From contig NZ_WKJI01000002.1 in assembly GCF_009674685.1 (NCBI RefSeq), positions 496,001 to 560,000 on the forward strand: a stretch of 64,000 bases of DNA, written 5' to 3'. A program made the translations under genes and the position numbers. The notes beneath the pieces were generated by a model. That model saw only the letters and a program-made list of their open reading frames with translations. It did no database searches and was not told where the DNA came from. Below, in pieces: positions 25,020 through 35,637 of this stretch (the stretch's first letter is position 1; every line of letters starts with the position of its first letter). The stretch is from Pedobacter puniceum. GTDB lineage: Bacteria; Bacteroidota; Bacteroidia; Sphingobacteriales; Sphingobacteriaceae.

Positions 25020-26102
25020 TTATTTCTTGAAGAAAGGAAGTTTTACAACCTTAGCCTTAATCTTGTTATCTCTTATTTTAATGAAAATCTCGGCATCTAT
25101 TTTACTAAAAGCTTTATCTACATAGCCTAAACCTATAGCTTTTTGTAAAGATGGAGATTGCGTACCTGATGTTACTTTTCCGATAGTGTTTCCATCAGCA
25201 TCGCAAATTTCATAATCATGACGAGGGATGCCACGCTCTACCATTTCAAAGCCAACTAATTTATTAGCTATGCCATTTTGCTTTTGTAAAGCTAAGGCTT
25301 CTGAATTGGTAAAAGATTTATTAAAACTGGTAACCCAACCTAAGCCAGCTTCTAGTGGCGATGTTTGGTCGTTAATATCGTTACCATACAAGCAGAAACC
25401 CATTTCTAATCTTAAGGTATCTCTGGCACCTAAACCAATAGGTTTGATACCATAAGCAGCACCTGCATCAAAAATAGCATCCCAAATTTTTTCAGAATGC
25501 TGATGATCAAAATAAATTTCAAAACCACCAGCACCAGTATATCCGGTAGCAGAAATCAATACATTTTCTATACCTGCAAACACACCTTTTGTAAAAGTGT
25601 AATACTCCATGGCTGCTAAATCTATATCGGTTAAACCCTGTAATGCTTGGGCAGCCAAAGGACCTTGTACAGCTAGTAATGAGGTACGGTCTGATATGTT
25701 TTTCATATCCACACCATGGGTATTAAAGCTTTGTATCCAATCCCAATCTTTCTCTATGTTAGAAGCATTAACCACCAACATATAAGTTTTTTCATCTATT
25801 CGGTAAACCAATAAATCATCAACAATGCCACCTTCTTTATTGGGTAAATACGAGTATTGTACTTTACCATCAAAAAGTTTAGTAGCATCGTTAGCGCTTA
25901 CTTGTTGTATCAAAGCTAAAGCCCCCTCACCTTTCAAGATAAACTCGCCCATATGGCTAACATCAAAAACACCAACAGCATTTCGTACCGTTTCATGCTC
26001 TATGTTAATTCCAGCATATTGTACTGGCATGTTAAATCCTGCGAAAGGAACCATTTTGGCACCCAGAGCTATATGCTTATCGGTTAAAGCTGTATTTTTC
26101 AT
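25020..26102 (-). CDS. gcvT: Aminomethyltransferase, glycine cleavage T protein
   Basis: This 360-residue GcvT has normal length. Typical motifs are [24 protein letters not shown] with the conserved Asp-Val-Ser-His-Met, [36 protein letters not shown], and [19 protein letters not shown]. It transfers the methylene group from the aminomethyl-lipoyl H protein to tetrahydrofolate, releasing ammonia, in glycine catabolism. The other gcv genes are not in the window, as is usual for Bacteroidota. comB follows 31 bp downstream, probably in the same transcript. Confidence 0.95.
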   Translation of the reverse strand: MKNTALTDKHIALGAKMVPFAGFNMPVQYAGINIEHETVRNAVGVFDVSHMGEFILKGEGALALIQQVSANDATKLFDGKVQYSYLPNKEGGIVDDLLVYRIDEKTYMLVVNASNIEKDWDWIQSFNTHGVDMKNISDRTSLLAVQGPLAAQALQGLTDIDLAAMEYYTFTKGVFAGIENVLISATGYTGAGGFEIYFDHQHSEKIWDAIFDAGAAYGIKPIGLGARDTLRLEMGFCLYGNDINDQTSPLEAGLGWVTSFNKSFTNSEALALQKQNGIANKLVGFEMVERGIPRHDYEICDADGNTIGKVTSGTQSPSLQKAIGLGYVDKAFSKIDAEIFIKIRDNKIKAKVVKLPFFKK

Positions 26103-26144
26103 GAATCTTATGGGTTATTACGTTGCGAAATTAACAAAAAAACA

Positions 26145-27353
26145 TTAAGGCTTTTTGTCACAAATTGTTTGATAAACATTTAGTAAATCTTTACTAAGCG
26201 TTTTATTATCGTGATACTTGGCTACCAGCTTCTTAGCTTCCTTTCCTATCCGGCTAATTAAAGTTTTATCCGTAAAGCAACGAAGAATTTGCTTGTAAAA
26301 ATCATCAGCTTTATCGGCGATTAAAATATTCACATCATGCTGATAGTTGATACCTTCTGCAGCAATAGAAGTAGCAATGATACATTTTCCTAAGGCCATA
26401 GCTTCTATAATTTTCACCCGCATACCACTACCAGAAAGTAATGGAACAATAAGCACATGTTGCCTTGCCATAAATGCAGCGGCGTCTTCTACCTCGCCTT
26501 CTAAAATGAAAGATTGGCTATTTAAAACCTTTAAATATTTAGGCATATTTTTACCTGCCAAATGAAAGGTAATTCCTGCATCAAGCTGTTTAATAGAAGG
26601 CCATACTTTTTCTAAAAACCAATCTATACCTTCGAGATTTGGCCGCCATTCCATAGAGCCAATATAGCCTATACTCTTATGTAGAGATAGCTGTTGCTGA
26701 ACCTCGTAATTATCTAAATTTAAAGCGACAGGAAAGGTGTGAACCGGACTTTGGCAGCCTACACTCTTGAAAAAATGTTCGTCTACAGAACTAATAGCTA
26801 AAATAGCATCAAAACTATTTAAAATTTTAAACTCGAATTTTTGTAAACGCTTACTTAGTAGCCCAAAATACATTTTACGCAAGAAAAAATTTTCTTGCAA
26901 GGTTAAACGTTTCCAGATTTGATGTTCAATATTATGTGCCCTATAAATAAGTTTTCCTTTACTTACTTCTTTTATAATGTCTAAATACGGCACTACTTGA
27001 AGGCCTTCAAATTGTATAATATCAAACTCTTGTGTTCTTAGCAGATGTGCAAGTTTACTAGCACAGTTTTTCTCGTAAAACCTGCTTAGGTTATATGATT
27101 TACCTGTAAATAAATTTAAAAAAGCATCTTTTACCTTAACCCTATTATCTATTTTGTACTGTACAAATTTGATTTTCTTAAAAACGGGGTCTTTAATTTC
27201 CTTTGTTTTCACAAAGTGCTTAGTGGTGTTTAAAGAGAAAAGTGTAACCTCACAACCTAGCTCAACAAGCTCCCTTATCGTATTGTAAATTACAATAGGA
27301 TAACCTCCATTTGGCGGAAATGGAACTCTATTGGTGAGCAGTAGTACTTTCAT
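26145..27353 (-). CDS. Glycosyltransferase, GT4 type
   Basis: This 402-residue GT-B fold glycosyltransferase opens with [21 protein letters not shown], a sugar-nucleotide transferase start with a flexible glycine loop. The C-terminal half has [19 protein letters not shown] and the donor-binding [22 protein letters not shown], with Glu of the EX7E-like pair in KIIEAMALG. It is cytoplasmic or membrane-peripheral and adds a sugar to a surface glycan intermediate. It overlaps rnhB by 26 bp upstream and is last in the rnhB-GT-GT gene set. Confidence 0.88.
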   Translation of the reverse strand: MKVLLLTNRVPFPPNGGYPIVIYNTIRELVELGCEVTLFSLNTTKHFVKTKEIKDPVFKKIKFVQYKIDNRVKVKDAFLNLFTGKSYNLSRFYEKNCASKLAHLLRTQEFDIIQFEGLQVVPYLDIIKEVSKGKLIYRAHNIEHQIWKRLTLQENFFLRKMYFGLLSKRLQKFEFKILNSFDAILAISSVDEHFFKSVGCQSPVHTFPVALNLDNYEVQQQLSLHKSIGYIGSMEWRPNLEGIDWFLEKVWPSIKQLDAGITFHLAGKNMPKYLKVLNSQSFILEGEVEDAAAFMARQHVLIVPLLSGSGMRVKIIEAMALGKCIIATSIAAEGINYQHDVNILIADKADDFYKQILRCFTDKTLISRIGKEAKKLVAKYHDNKTLSKDLLNVYQTICDKKP

Positions 27354-27960
27354 AAGATAGATTATTGAAGATAGAAAGTTGTGGGTTGGTTATTCTAAAA
27401 GTCTTACGATGATAGGGACTTAAACCATAATTAAGTACAGCCTCGCGGTGCTTTACCGTTGGATAACCTTTATTCTGTTTCCAATCATAATGCGGAAACT
27501 GCTGATGCAGGTTTTCCATATATTCATCTCGGTAAGTTTTGGCTAAAATAGAGGCTGCCGCTATAGAGAAATATTTACCATCGCCTTTTACAATGCATTG
27601 GTGTTTTGTATTTTGATAAGGCTTAAACCTATTCCCATCTATAATAATAAAACCTGGCTGCTGCTTTAACTGGTCTAAAGCCCTATGCATAGCTAAAAAA
27701 GAGGCATTAAGAATGTTTATTTTATCAATTTCTTGATGGTCTACCGCTGCAACAGCAAAAGCAATGGCCATTTCTTCAATCTCTTTACGGAGTTTGTTAC
27801 GCTCTTTTTCTGCAAGCTGTTTAGAATCGTTTAGTAAAGGGTGATGAAAATCGGGAGGCAATATAACAGCTGCCGCAAAAACTGGTCCTGCTAAACAACC
27901 TCTACCAGCTTCATCACAGCCGGCTTCTAAAAGCTCTTGTTGGTAAAATGGTAGTAGCAT
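27328..27960 (-). CDS. rnhB: Ribonuclease HII
   Basis: From the ATG at 27960 the protein is 210 residues ([20 protein letters not shown]). The catalytic set is visible: [16 protein letters not shown] (Asp-Glu pair), [44 protein letters not shown] with the third Asp, and [17 protein letters not shown]. It nicks RNA in RNA-DNA hybrids, including single ribonucleotides. A longer frame to 27987 would overlap the upstream glycosyltransferase. It is embedded between two glycosyltransferase genes with overlaps on both sides, so it must be translated from their mRNA. Confidence 0.95.
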   Translation of the reverse strand: MLLPFYQQELLEAGCDEAGRGCLAGPVFAAAVILPPDFHHPLLNDSKQLAEKERNKLRKEIEEMAIAFAVAAVDHQEIDKINILNASFLAMHRALDQLKQQPGFIIIDGNRFKPYQNTKHQCIVKGDGKYFSIAAASILAKTYRDEYMENLHQQFPHYDWKQNKGYPTVKHREAVLNYGLSPYHRKTFRITNPQLSIFNNLSYESTTAHQ

Positions 27961-29066
27961 TAGCTTATTTTTTGTATAATGTCCCACAATTTATCAGTAG
28001 CAATGTCCCAAGAATAACTTTGAGCAAAAGCTATCCTTTTACTTTCTTGCTCTTTATCGGGCTGCATGTTTGCTAATTTAAGCAAAGCATTTTCTAAGTC
28101 AAAAACGTTAAACGGATTAATTAAATGTGCTAAGCCACCAGAAATTTCTTCCATTGCTGTGTTTCTACTGGTGATAACTGGTGTGCCACAAGCAAAAGCC
28201 TCTATTACAGGCAAACCAAAACCCTCAAAATAAGAAGGGTAAACAGCAGCAGTAGCATGCGCTACTAAACTTGCCAATTCTTCATCAGGTAATTTACCTG
28301 TAAAAATTACATCTGCTTGATGTTGCATTTGCTGATAGTAATTTTCTAGTTCTTGATTTTTCCAAGCCTTCCTCCCGGTAAGCACCAATAAATGTGGTAA
28401 TTGATTTTTTGTTTTAAAAGCCTCAAAAGCTTGCAATAAGCAAAGTATATTTTTACGTGGATGTATAGCGCCGTTGTAGATAAAATAAGGTTTATCAAAT
28501 TTTTTATACGGCTTCTTTTGTTGTGCTATGGGTTTAAAAACATCAGAAACGCCATTGTAAACAACAGCTATTTTACTCTCTGGAATTTGATATTTTTGGA
28601 CGATATCTGCCTTGCTAAAATGCGATACGGTAACAATGGCATCAGCCTGGTGGGCAAATTTTGGAAAAAAGTATCGGTAATATACAGAAGAAAGCCAATC
28701 TATCGCTTTTGGGTAATGTTCAAAAGCGATATCGTGTATAACAGCTACTTTTTTAAACTCAGTATTTAAAGGTAAAAACCCATCGGGTGATAGGAAAACA
28801 TCCGCTTTAAGCGCTTTTAATTTTCTTCTTAAACTGTGTTGATACCAGATATAATACAAAAAAGGATGTCTTGCCTGCGGATAAACTACATATGCTTTTA
28901 CGTTTGGAGCAAAAATAAAAGAAGCGTCGAATTTCCTGTCAAACAAGAAAATAAACTCTACCTCCGGATGTTTAAGTACCATCCTTTTTAAAGTTTCAAA
29001 AGAAAATCTTCCTATACCTTCTAGGTTGTCTTTCTGTAAAAAACGGGTGTTAACAGCTATTCGCAA
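27960..29066 (-). CDS. Glycosyltransferase, GT4 type
   Basis: This 368-residue retaining glycosyltransferase starts [20 protein letters not shown]. Its donor-site segments are [20 protein letters not shown] and [20 protein letters not shown], an [10 protein letters not shown] signature (EX7E) typical of mannosyl- or other GT4 enzymes. It acts on the cytoplasmic side in building a lipid-linked surface polysaccharide. Its stop overlaps the rnhB start (TAATG). It is divergent from the flippase at 29163, so promoters of two polysaccharide transcripts lie in the 96-bp gap. Confidence 0.9.
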   Translation of the reverse strand: MRIAVNTRFLQKDNLEGIGRFSFETLKRMVLKHPEVEFIFLFDRKFDASFIFAPNVKAYVVYPQARHPFLYYIWYQHSLRRKLKALKADVFLSPDGFLPLNTEFKKVAVIHDIAFEHYPKAIDWLSSVYYRYFFPKFAHQADAIVTVSHFSKADIVQKYQIPESKIAVVYNGVSDVFKPIAQQKKPYKKFDKPYFIYNGAIHPRKNILCLLQAFEAFKTKNQLPHLLVLTGRKAWKNQELENYYQQMQHQADVIFTGKLPDEELASLVAHATAAVYPSYFEGFGLPVIEAFACGTPVITSRNTAMEEISGGLAHLINPFNVFDLENALLKLANMQPDKEQESKRIAFAQSYSWDIATDKLWDIIQKIS

Positions 29067-29162
29067 AATATTAATTCTGGTTATGGGCTAAGATAAATAA
29101 ACCTGCTTCATAATAAAATTGCGGCTTTGCATTTATTAGTTTATTTTCATCTTTCAACTGTT

Positions 29163-30596
29163 ATGCATAAAAAGTTAGCCGGCTGGGTAATTATATTAAT
29201 TCTTGTAAATGTTTCCATAAAATTAGTCTGGATTTTTGGAGTAGAACGTGGTGTACAATTAGCTGCCGGTTTTGAAGCTTATGGCTTGTATTATAGTCTT
29301 TTTAATTTCAGTTTTGTTTTAAGTATTATTACAGACCCTGGCATCAACAACTATTTACTGCGTTCTGTTGCACAAAAAGTTGCCGCAAAAGAAAATGTAA
29401 AACTTTTTAGCTTAAAGCTGATTTTATCTGCCATTTATATCATCATTACCTTTTTAAGTGCCCTCTGTAGCGGTTATGATAGTAATTATTTTTTGCTTTT
29501 ATTTTGGCTGAGTTTGTATCATGTGCTATGGTCTTTCTTAAACTTTTTAAGGTCTTATTTAAAAGGTGCAGAGTTGTACAAGGCGGAAACTATTTTTTCT
29601 GTTTTAGATAAACTCTTACTGATTTTATTGTTTATACCACTTCTGGTATATGAAATAGCCCTAAGTAGTAATCTTTTATTTTTTGCTTTAAGCCAAGTAA
29701 TTGCAGTAACCATAAGTATTGTTTGTTGTGCTTTAGTTTTACATAAAAACCGAATTCATGTTATTCATTTAAGCAAATTAAAGCCTGATTTCAGTATCCT
29801 GAAAAGCTTAATGCCTTTTACTCTTTTTACCTTTTTAGTGCTAGCCTATAATAAAATTGATAGCATTATGCTAGAAAAAATGCTCCCAAACGGACAATTA
29901 GAAGCAGGTATTTATGCCGCAGCTTACCGCTTATTAGATGCCTCAAATATCATTTATGTCTTGTTTGCTTCTTTATTTTTTCCCACGGTTAGTAGATTTA
30001 TTGCACAAGGAAAAAATATCAATACACTTGTAAAAGAGAGCTTTGAATTATTGATGGTTTTGGCCATCATCATTTCTTTAAGCTGTTGGTTTTTTAGGGT
30101 AGAAATGATGCATCTTTTATATGGCAATAAAAGCAGCATTCATTTATCTAATGTATTTGGTATACTGATGTTTAATAGCCCATTAATTGTACTATACTAT
30201 ATTTTTAGCAGCATTTTAACCGCAGCAAATAAATTAAAAGCTTTAAACATTATTTCTGGAATGGGCCTCTTGATAAATATTATATTAAACTGCTATTTTA
30301 TACCAAAATATATGGCTTATGGTGCTGCTTTAAGTACTTTGATAGCTTTAATAGCAGCTGGTTTATCCTATCAAGCTTTTTATTATGTTTATTTTGAAGA
30401 TAACTTCCCTTTATCTACCATTTTCAAGCTATTTGGCTTTATAGCCTTATTAATTATAGGAGGTTATCTTTTAAAAAACATCCTTTTAAACTGGATAGTA
30501 TCTTTTCTACTTTTTGTAATCGGCAGTATTCTGGTTAGTTTCGTCCTTAAACTATTATCTGTCAAAAAAATAAAGGACATGTTAAAAATGGCATAA
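29163..30596 (+). CDS. Polysaccharide flippase (Wzx/MATE-like membrane protein)
   Basis: This encodes about 477 residues from the ATG at 29163; an upstream in-frame ATG at 29127 adds an atypical tail. The protein is almost all membrane, with 12-14 predicted helices, a cytoplasmic loop RSYLKGAELYKAETIFSVLD, and the TFLVLAYNKIDSIMLEKML motif of the Polysacc_synt/MATE flippases. It would flip undecaprenyl-linked oligosaccharide across the inner membrane. The next two genes encode a Wzz-like chain-length protein and a ligase or polymerase, so the three form a Wzx/Wzy-type surface-glycan unit. Confidence 0.88.
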   Translation: MHKKLAGWVIILILVNVSIKLVWIFGVERGVQLAAGFEAYGLYYSLFNFSFVLSIITDPGINNYLLRSVAQKVAAKENVKLFSLKLILSAIYIIITFLSALCSGYDSNYFLLLFWLSLYHVLWSFLNFLRSYLKGAELYKAETIFSVLDKLLLILLFIPLLVYEIALSSNLLFFALSQVIAVTISIVCCALVLHKNRIHVIHLSKLKPDFSILKSLMPFTLFTFLVLAYNKIDSIMLEKMLPNGQLEAGIYAAAYRLLDASNIIYVLFASLFFPTVSRFIAQGKNINTLVKESFELLMVLAIIISLSCWFFRVEMMHLLYGNKSSIHLSNVFGILMFNSPLIVLYYIFSSILTAANKLKALNIISGMGLLINIILNCYFIPKYMAYGAALSTLIALIAAGLSYQAFYYVYFEDNFPLSTIFKLFGFIALLIIGGYLLKNILLNWIVSFLLFVIGSILVSFVLKLLSVKKIKDMLKMA

Positions 30597-30637
30597 AACA
30601 GATATTATTTATAATTTAACAGTTTAAAATTGACAAA

Positions 30638-31717
30638 TTGGAAAAAGAAATACCACAATTTAACCTACTATCTATAAGCAATATCATCCTCCAAAATAGA
30701 AAGCACATTGCTATTATAACTTTTATAGGATTAGTAATTGGTTTAATTGCTAGTTTTTTAATAACTCCTAAGTATGAGGCTTATACTGTTTTTTATACTC
30801 CGGCAAATAACTCTATATCTAAAACTGTACTAGGTGAAAATAACCTAGAAGATTTTATGGAATTTGGAGATGAAGAACAAACCGACCAAGTTTTAGAAAT
30901 GCTTCAAGCAGATGAACTTAAGGATAAAGTGATTCAAAAATTTAATTTATTAGCGCATTATAATATAAAAGCTGATGAGAAATATCCACAAACTAAAGTA
31001 AGAGAACAGTTAGCATCAAACACTAAAATTAACCGTACAGATTATTTAGCTATAAAAATTGCCGTTAAAGATGAAGACCCAAAAATGGCTGCTGCTATAG
31101 CCAATTATATATCCTTTGCCTTAGACAGTATGCGTACCCTGATGCAACAAGAAAGGGCAAAACAAGCTTTTGATATTTTAGCGTATCAATACCAAAAAAA
31201 GCAAAAGCAGGTAGATTCTATTCTAGCACAACTAAGTACCATAAGAGAACAAGGAGTGTTTGATTATGAAGCACAATCTGAGGTTTTAAGTGAGGCTATC
31301 ATTAAAGCAGAAACGCAATTAAAAGCAGAAGAAGCCCGTTTAAAAGTTTACGATGCTAATCGAAAAGATTTACCCGATACCACCTATATTAAAGCCAAAG
31401 GGCGTTTAGAAGCCGCTAGGGCTACATTAAAATCATTAAAACCAACGGTAAGCACTTTTAGTAAACTAAGTGGTAAATATTTAGATTATGAAGCTGTTTA
31501 TGAAAAAGAAAAAGAAGCTTTAACCAACTTACAATTGCGTTATGAAAATGCCGAGGTTGATTTAAAAAAATCAGCAGCTCAAAAATTCATTATCGATAAA
31601 GCAAGTATACCAGAAAAAAGCACCTATCCTAATAAATTATTAGTGATGTTAAGCGTTGGCTTTAGTGCATTTTTACTAGCTTGTTTAGGCTTTTTAGCAA
31701 AGAAAAATTCTTTATAA
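30638..31717 (+). CDS. Wzz-type chain-length regulator
   Basis: The 359-residue protein begins at a TTG (30638, reading EKEIPQFNLLSISNIIL). One membrane helix lies near residues 20-45 (IITFIGLVIGLIASFLI), a long periplasmic coiled-coil region follows (about 140-310, rich in K, E, A and Q), and a C-terminal helix (LLVMLSVGFSAFLLACLGFL) includes a Pro before it (IPEKSTYPNK). This is the Wzz/GNVR layout that sets polysaccharide chain length. There is no tyrosine-kinase domain. It lies 41 bp downstream of the flippase and the next gene overlaps or abuts it. Confidence 0.85.
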   Translation: MEKEIPQFNLLSISNIILQNRKHIAIITFIGLVIGLIASFLITPKYEAYTVFYTPANNSISKTVLGENNLEDFMEFGDEEQTDQVLEMLQADELKDKVIQKFNLLAHYNIKADEKYPQTKVREQLASNTKINRTDYLAIKIAVKDEDPKMAAAIANYISFALDSMRTLMQQERAKQAFDILAYQYQKKQKQVDSILAQLSTIREQGVFDYEAQSEVLSEAIIKAETQLKAEEARLKVYDANRKDLPDTTYIKAKGRLEAARATLKSLKPTVSTFSKLSGKYLDYEAVYEKEKEALTNLQLRYENAEVDLKKSAAQKFIIDKASIPEKSTYPNKLLVMLSVGFSAFLLACLGFLAKKNSL

Positions 31718-31719
31718 AA

Positions 31720-33141
31720 TTGATAACCTCTATTAAACAGATTTACGCTTTAAGTGTAGCTTTCTTAATACTGATTGCGCTTATTGTGTTCAAATTTCCT
31801 GTTTATTATGCATTACTAATTCCTGCAGCATTAATTTTTGCAGCTCTTTTTATATTTTCTTTTGATAAGATTTTATTGTTGATAGCCTTTTGTACGCCGC
31901 TATCCATAGAGTTAATGTTAGGTACGGCAGGTATAAACCTGCCTGATGAACCTATGATGTTTGCCTTTAGCCTAATATTTTTTTTAAAACTTTGGCAAGA
32001 AAAATCAGCTTATAGAAGCCTGTTTAAAAGCCCTTTAAGTAAAAGTATTTTGCTCTTTTATGTATGGCTTATCATAACCAGTTTAACTAGCACCCTTCCT
32101 TTAGTCTCCTTTAAGTTTTTACTTGCCCATTTTTGGTTTATCGGCACAGGCTTTTTGTGGGGATTTTTCATTTTCCAACAAAAGCAAAACATCAAAAACT
32201 TTGTAATTAGTTATGGTTTAGGCTTATGCCTAATAGTTTATTACACCAGTATTAGACATTGGCAAAGAGGCTTTTCACAAAAAAGCGGAACCTTTGTTAT
32301 GAACCCTTTTTTTGATGACCATACCGTTTACAGTGCCGTATGCGCTATGATATTTATTTTTACTGTAGTTTTAATTATCAAAGGCCGAACCTATTTATCA
32401 ACTTTAAACTTTATTTTTTTATGGGTGATTGCCGCATCAACCACAGTAGGTATTTTGCTTTCTTATTCTAGAGCAGCTTGGTTAAGCATCATCATCACCT
32501 TAGGTTTTGCAGTAATAATTAAGATGCGGGTTAAGTTTAAAACTATGATGATAGGATTAGTTTTAGCTGCTTCTTTAGCAATACTGTTTCAAAACCAGAT
32601 TTACCAAACAATCAGATTTAATAAAGTAGCATCGGGCAAAACCCTAGAGGGAGATTTAAAATCTATCTCTAATATTAGTACTGATGATTCTAACGTAGAA
32701 CGCTTAAACAGATGGAAATCTGCCTCAAGAATGTTTCAAGAAAAACCATTCTGGGGATATGGACCAGGAACCTATCAATTTCAATACTCAGGCTATCAAA
32801 GAGCACATGAAATGACTTCCATCAGTACCACAACTGGAGATATGGGCGGTATACACAGCGAATATTTGAGGCCTCTGATAGAAAGTGGCATTATTGGTTT
32901 GATTACCTTTTTAATTCTTGTTTTTACTGTTATTAAATTACTTTTAAACGTTATTTATCAATCTACTGATAAACAATTAAAGCTATTTGCTTTAGCTATT
33001 TTATTAAGCTTATCAACCTATCTGATACACGGTTTTCTCAATAATTTTCTAGATCAAGATAAAGCAGCATTAGTTTTTTGGGCTTTATTAGGAATGACAG
33101 GTGCTATTTATCACCAACACTTTCAACAAAAACTTATTTAG
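31720..33141 (+). CDS. O-antigen ligase / polymerase family protein
   Basis: The frame of 486 codons reaches back to a TTG at 31681, inside the Wzz gene. The next in-frame TTG, at 31720, falls just after the Wzz stop and is chosen here, giving about 473 residues. It has 11-12 hydrophobic helices and the large periplasmic loop of the Wzy/WaaL family, with NRWKSASRMFQEKPFWGYGPGTYQ, then GGIHSEYLRPLIESGIIGL. The Gly-x-Gly-Pro and conserved Arg/His match ligases that join or polymerise glycan repeats in the periplasm. Whether it is a ligase or a polymerase cannot be told. Confidence 0.85.
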   Translation: MITSIKQIYALSVAFLILIALIVFKFPVYYALLIPAALIFAALFIFSFDKILLLIAFCTPLSIELMLGTAGINLPDEPMMFAFSLIFFLKLWQEKSAYRSLFKSPLSKSILLFYVWLIITSLTSTLPLVSFKFLLAHFWFIGTGFLWGFFIFQQKQNIKNFVISYGLGLCLIVYYTSIRHWQRGFSQKSGTFVMNPFFDDHTVYSAVCAMIFIFTVVLIIKGRTYLSTLNFIFLWVIAASTTVGILLSYSRAAWLSIIITLGFAVIIKMRVKFKTMMIGLVLAASLAILFQNQIYQTIRFNKVASGKTLEGDLKSISNISTDDSNVERLNRWKSASRMFQEKPFWGYGPGTYQFQYSGYQRAHEMTSISTTTGDMGGIHSEYLRPLIESGIIGLITFLILVFTVIKLLLNVIYQSTDKQLKLFALAILLSLSTYLIHGFLNNFLDQDKAALVFWALLGMTGAIYHQHFQQKLI

Positions 33142-33157
33142 ACTAATTATAAATAAT

Positions 33158-33189
33158 TTTGCATTTAAGAGTTTAGGACTCTATATTTG
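33158..33189 (+). promoter_or_regulatory. Consensus Bacteroidota promoter for the TonB receptor operon
   Basis: TTTG at 33158-33161 is followed after 20 nt by TATATTTG at 33182-33189, a perfect fit to the Bacteroidota consensus TTTG-N19-21-TAnnTTTG. The first gene starts 32 bp after the -7 box. It should drive the receptor, PepSY protein and DUF4198 genes. Confidence 0.75.
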
Positions 33190-33220
33190 CCTCTGTTTAT
33201 AATTAATCTAAATAAAAACA

Positions 33221-35623
33221 ATGAATAATAATTATCTAAAATCTTTCATTTTATTACTATCTATCATATTTAGTTATCAGTTGGCCAATGCTCAGACAGG
33301 AGCTATAAAAGGGAAAGTAACAACCTCAGACGGCCAAGCTGGCTCTTTAGTTTCTATCACAATTAAAGGTATTAAAGGCACCGTGGTTGATGATAAAGGG
33401 CAATATTTACTTAAAGGCTTAAAACCTGGTAATTATGAAGTTACAGCAAGTTATATAGGTTTAGCATCACAAAGTAAACAAGCGTTAGTAATTGCCAACC
33501 AAGTAGTAGAGTTAGACTTTATACTTTCTGAAAGTGGCCAGCAATTAAAAGAGGTTACCATTAAACAAATTAAAGCTAATAAGTTTGCTAAAAAAGAGTC
33601 TCCGTATGTAGCTAGGTTACCGCTACTAAATATGGAAAACCCTCAGGTGTATAGCACCATTTCTAGCGAGCTGATTAAAGAACAAGTCATCACAAGCTTT
33701 GATGATATTGTTAAAAATGCCCCTGGTATTGATAAACTTTGGACTTCTACAGGAAGATCTGGAGACGGAGCAGCCTACTATTCTTTAAGAGGCTTTGCCG
33801 TACAACCTAATTTATTAAATGGTTTACCAGGCTTAACTAATGGGGGCTTAGATGTTTCTAATGTAGAGCGTTTAGAGGTTATCAAAGGTCCATCAGGAAC
33901 CTTATTTGGAAGCAGCTTAATCTCTTATGGTGGTCTAATCAACGTAGTAACCAAAAGACCGTATGAACAATTTGGTGGAGAAATCAATTACACATCAGGC
34001 ACTTATGGTTTAAATAGATTTAGTGCAGATATCAATACTCCGCTTAAAGAAAACCTATTTTTAAGAATTAATACAGCTTACCATACAGAAGGTAGTTTCC
34101 AGGATGCTGGCTTTAGAAAAGCTTTATCTTTTGCACCTTCTTTAAGCTACAAAGCAAGTGATAGATTAAGTATTGATTTAAATGCTGAGTTTTTAAATGA
34201 AGAAAAAACTAACCCAGCGATGATATTTTTAGACCGTGGTGCCCCTTTGCTAGCTAAAAATATGGATGAGCTAGGCTATAATCCTAAACTTTCTTTCACC
34301 AATAACGAGCTAACTTTAAAAAACCCAATTAGCAGTTTTCAAGGTCAAATAAACTATAAACTTTCTGATAGCTGGACCTCACAAACTGTATATTCTAGAA
34401 GCGCAGCTAAATCTGATGGTTATTACTCTTATTTGTATGAAGTATCAAGATTTATCCCTAATTATCCTAATATTGATGGCGTATTTAGAAGATATGTAAG
34501 TAAGCAAAATGGTAATACCTATACCTCAGATATTCAACAAAACTTCATTGGCGATTTTAAAATCGGGAAATTTAGAAACCGCTTAGTTGCTGGTTTAGAT
34601 TACTATAACAAAGTCATCATTAACAATAGTAGTGGCTATGCAGTAGTTGGCGATGTTAAAATGAATGGTGAAGATACAGGTATTTTAACCAGACCAGCCG
34701 TTGACGATAAATTAAGAACATTAGCAGCGCCTAAAACAAAAACATCGCAAGAAGTTTATAGTGCTTATGTTTCTAACGTATTTAACTTTACGCCACAACT
34801 TTCTGCCATGTTAAGCGGTAGGTTAGATTATTTTGATAATAAAGGTCTAGAAACCAACCCTAATGATGACTATGACCAAACTGCATTTTCGCCAAAATTG
34901 GGTATCGTTTATCAACCTATAAAAGATAAGATTTCCATTTTTGGTAATTACATGAATGGTTTTAGAAACATTGCTCCAATTACTCAAGGAAGCGTGGTGA
35001 ATACCTTTAGACCAGAGCAAGCCAACCAAATAGAAGGTGGTGTTAAATTAAGCTTATTCAATAATCTGTTTACAGGTACTTTAAGCTATTATGATATTAG
35101 AGTTTCTGATGTGGTAAGACAAGGTGGCGAAACTGCACCAGGTTCTGGCGTTTTCCAATACTCGCAAGATGGTGAAAATTATAGCAAGGGTTTTGAAGCA
35201 GAAGTTATAGCTAACCCTTTTAAAGGTTTAAATATTATTGCCGGCTATAGCCATAACGATAGCAAAGTTGTTGAAAGTAGCGATTTACAATTTGTTGGTA
35301 GAAGACCAGAAAGTGCAGGTCCGCAAGATTTGGTAAACTTATGGTTAAGCTATAAATTCTTAGAGGGTAATCTAAATGGCTTTGGCTTAGGTTTTGGTGG
35401 CAACTATGCGAGTGAAAACTTCATCATGAACAGGTTAACACCAGGTGCTTTTGCTTTACCAGCATACACGGTATTAAATGCATCAGCATCTTACCAAACT
35501 AACCGAATAGGCTTAATCTTAAAATTAGACAACCTAACAAACAAAGAATACTACAAAGGTTGGTCTACCATAGAAGCCCAAAGACCAAGAACTGTAAATG
35601 CTAGCCTTAGTTACAAGTTTTAA
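33221..35623 (+). CDS. TonB-dependent receptor, siderophore/metal type
   Basis: This is an 800-residue outer-membrane receptor. The signal peptide runs to about residue 25 (YQLANAQ). A carboxypeptidase-regulatory-like domain (about 27-105) contains GAIKGKVTTSDGQAGSLVSI. The plug domain (about 125-240) has GDGAAYYSLRGFAVQPNLL, VERLEVIKGPSGTLFGSSL and YGGLINVVTKRP. The C-terminal 22-strand barrel ends ASLSYKF. This is the FhuA-like family that imports siderophores or metal chelates using TonB energy. The PepSY and DUF4198 genes that follow point to iron or another metal. A strong promoter lies just upstream. Confidence 0.92.
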   Translation: MNNNYLKSFILLLSIIFSYQLANAQTGAIKGKVTTSDGQAGSLVSITIKGIKGTVVDDKGQYLLKGLKPGNYEVTASYIGLASQSKQALVIANQVVELDFILSESGQQLKEVTIKQIKANKFAKKESPYVARLPLLNMENPQVYSTISSELIKEQVITSFDDIVKNAPGIDKLWTSTGRSGDGAAYYSLRGFAVQPNLLNGLPGLTNGGLDVSNVERLEVIKGPSGTLFGSSLISYGGLINVVTKRPYEQFGGEINYTSGTYGLNRFSADINTPLKENLFLRINTAYHTEGSFQDAGFRKALSFAPSLSYKASDRLSIDLNAEFLNEEKTNPAMIFLDRGAPLLAKNMDELGYNPKLSFTNNELTLKNPISSFQGQINYKLSDSWTSQTVYSRSAAKSDGYYSYLYEVSRFIPNYPNIDGVFRRYVSKQNGNTYTSDIQQNFIGDFKIGKFRNRLVAGLDYYNKVIINNSSGYAVVGDVKMNGEDTGILTRPAVDDKLRTLAAPKTKTSQEVYSAYVSNVFNFTPQLSAMLSGRLDYFDNKGLETNPNDDYDQTAFSPKLGIVYQPIKDKISIFGNYMNGFRNIAPITQGSVVNTFRPEQANQIEGGVKLSLFNNLFTGTLSYYDIRVSDVVRQGGETAPGSGVFQYSQDGENYSKGFEAEVIANPFKGLNIIAGYSHNDSKVVESSDLQFVGRRPESAGPQDLVNLWLSYKFLEGNLNGFGLGFGGNYASENFIMNRLTPGAFALPAYTVLNASASYQTNRIGLILKLDNLTNKEYYKGWSTIEAQRPRTVNASLSYKF

Positions 35624-35637
35624 GTATTAAATTTAAG

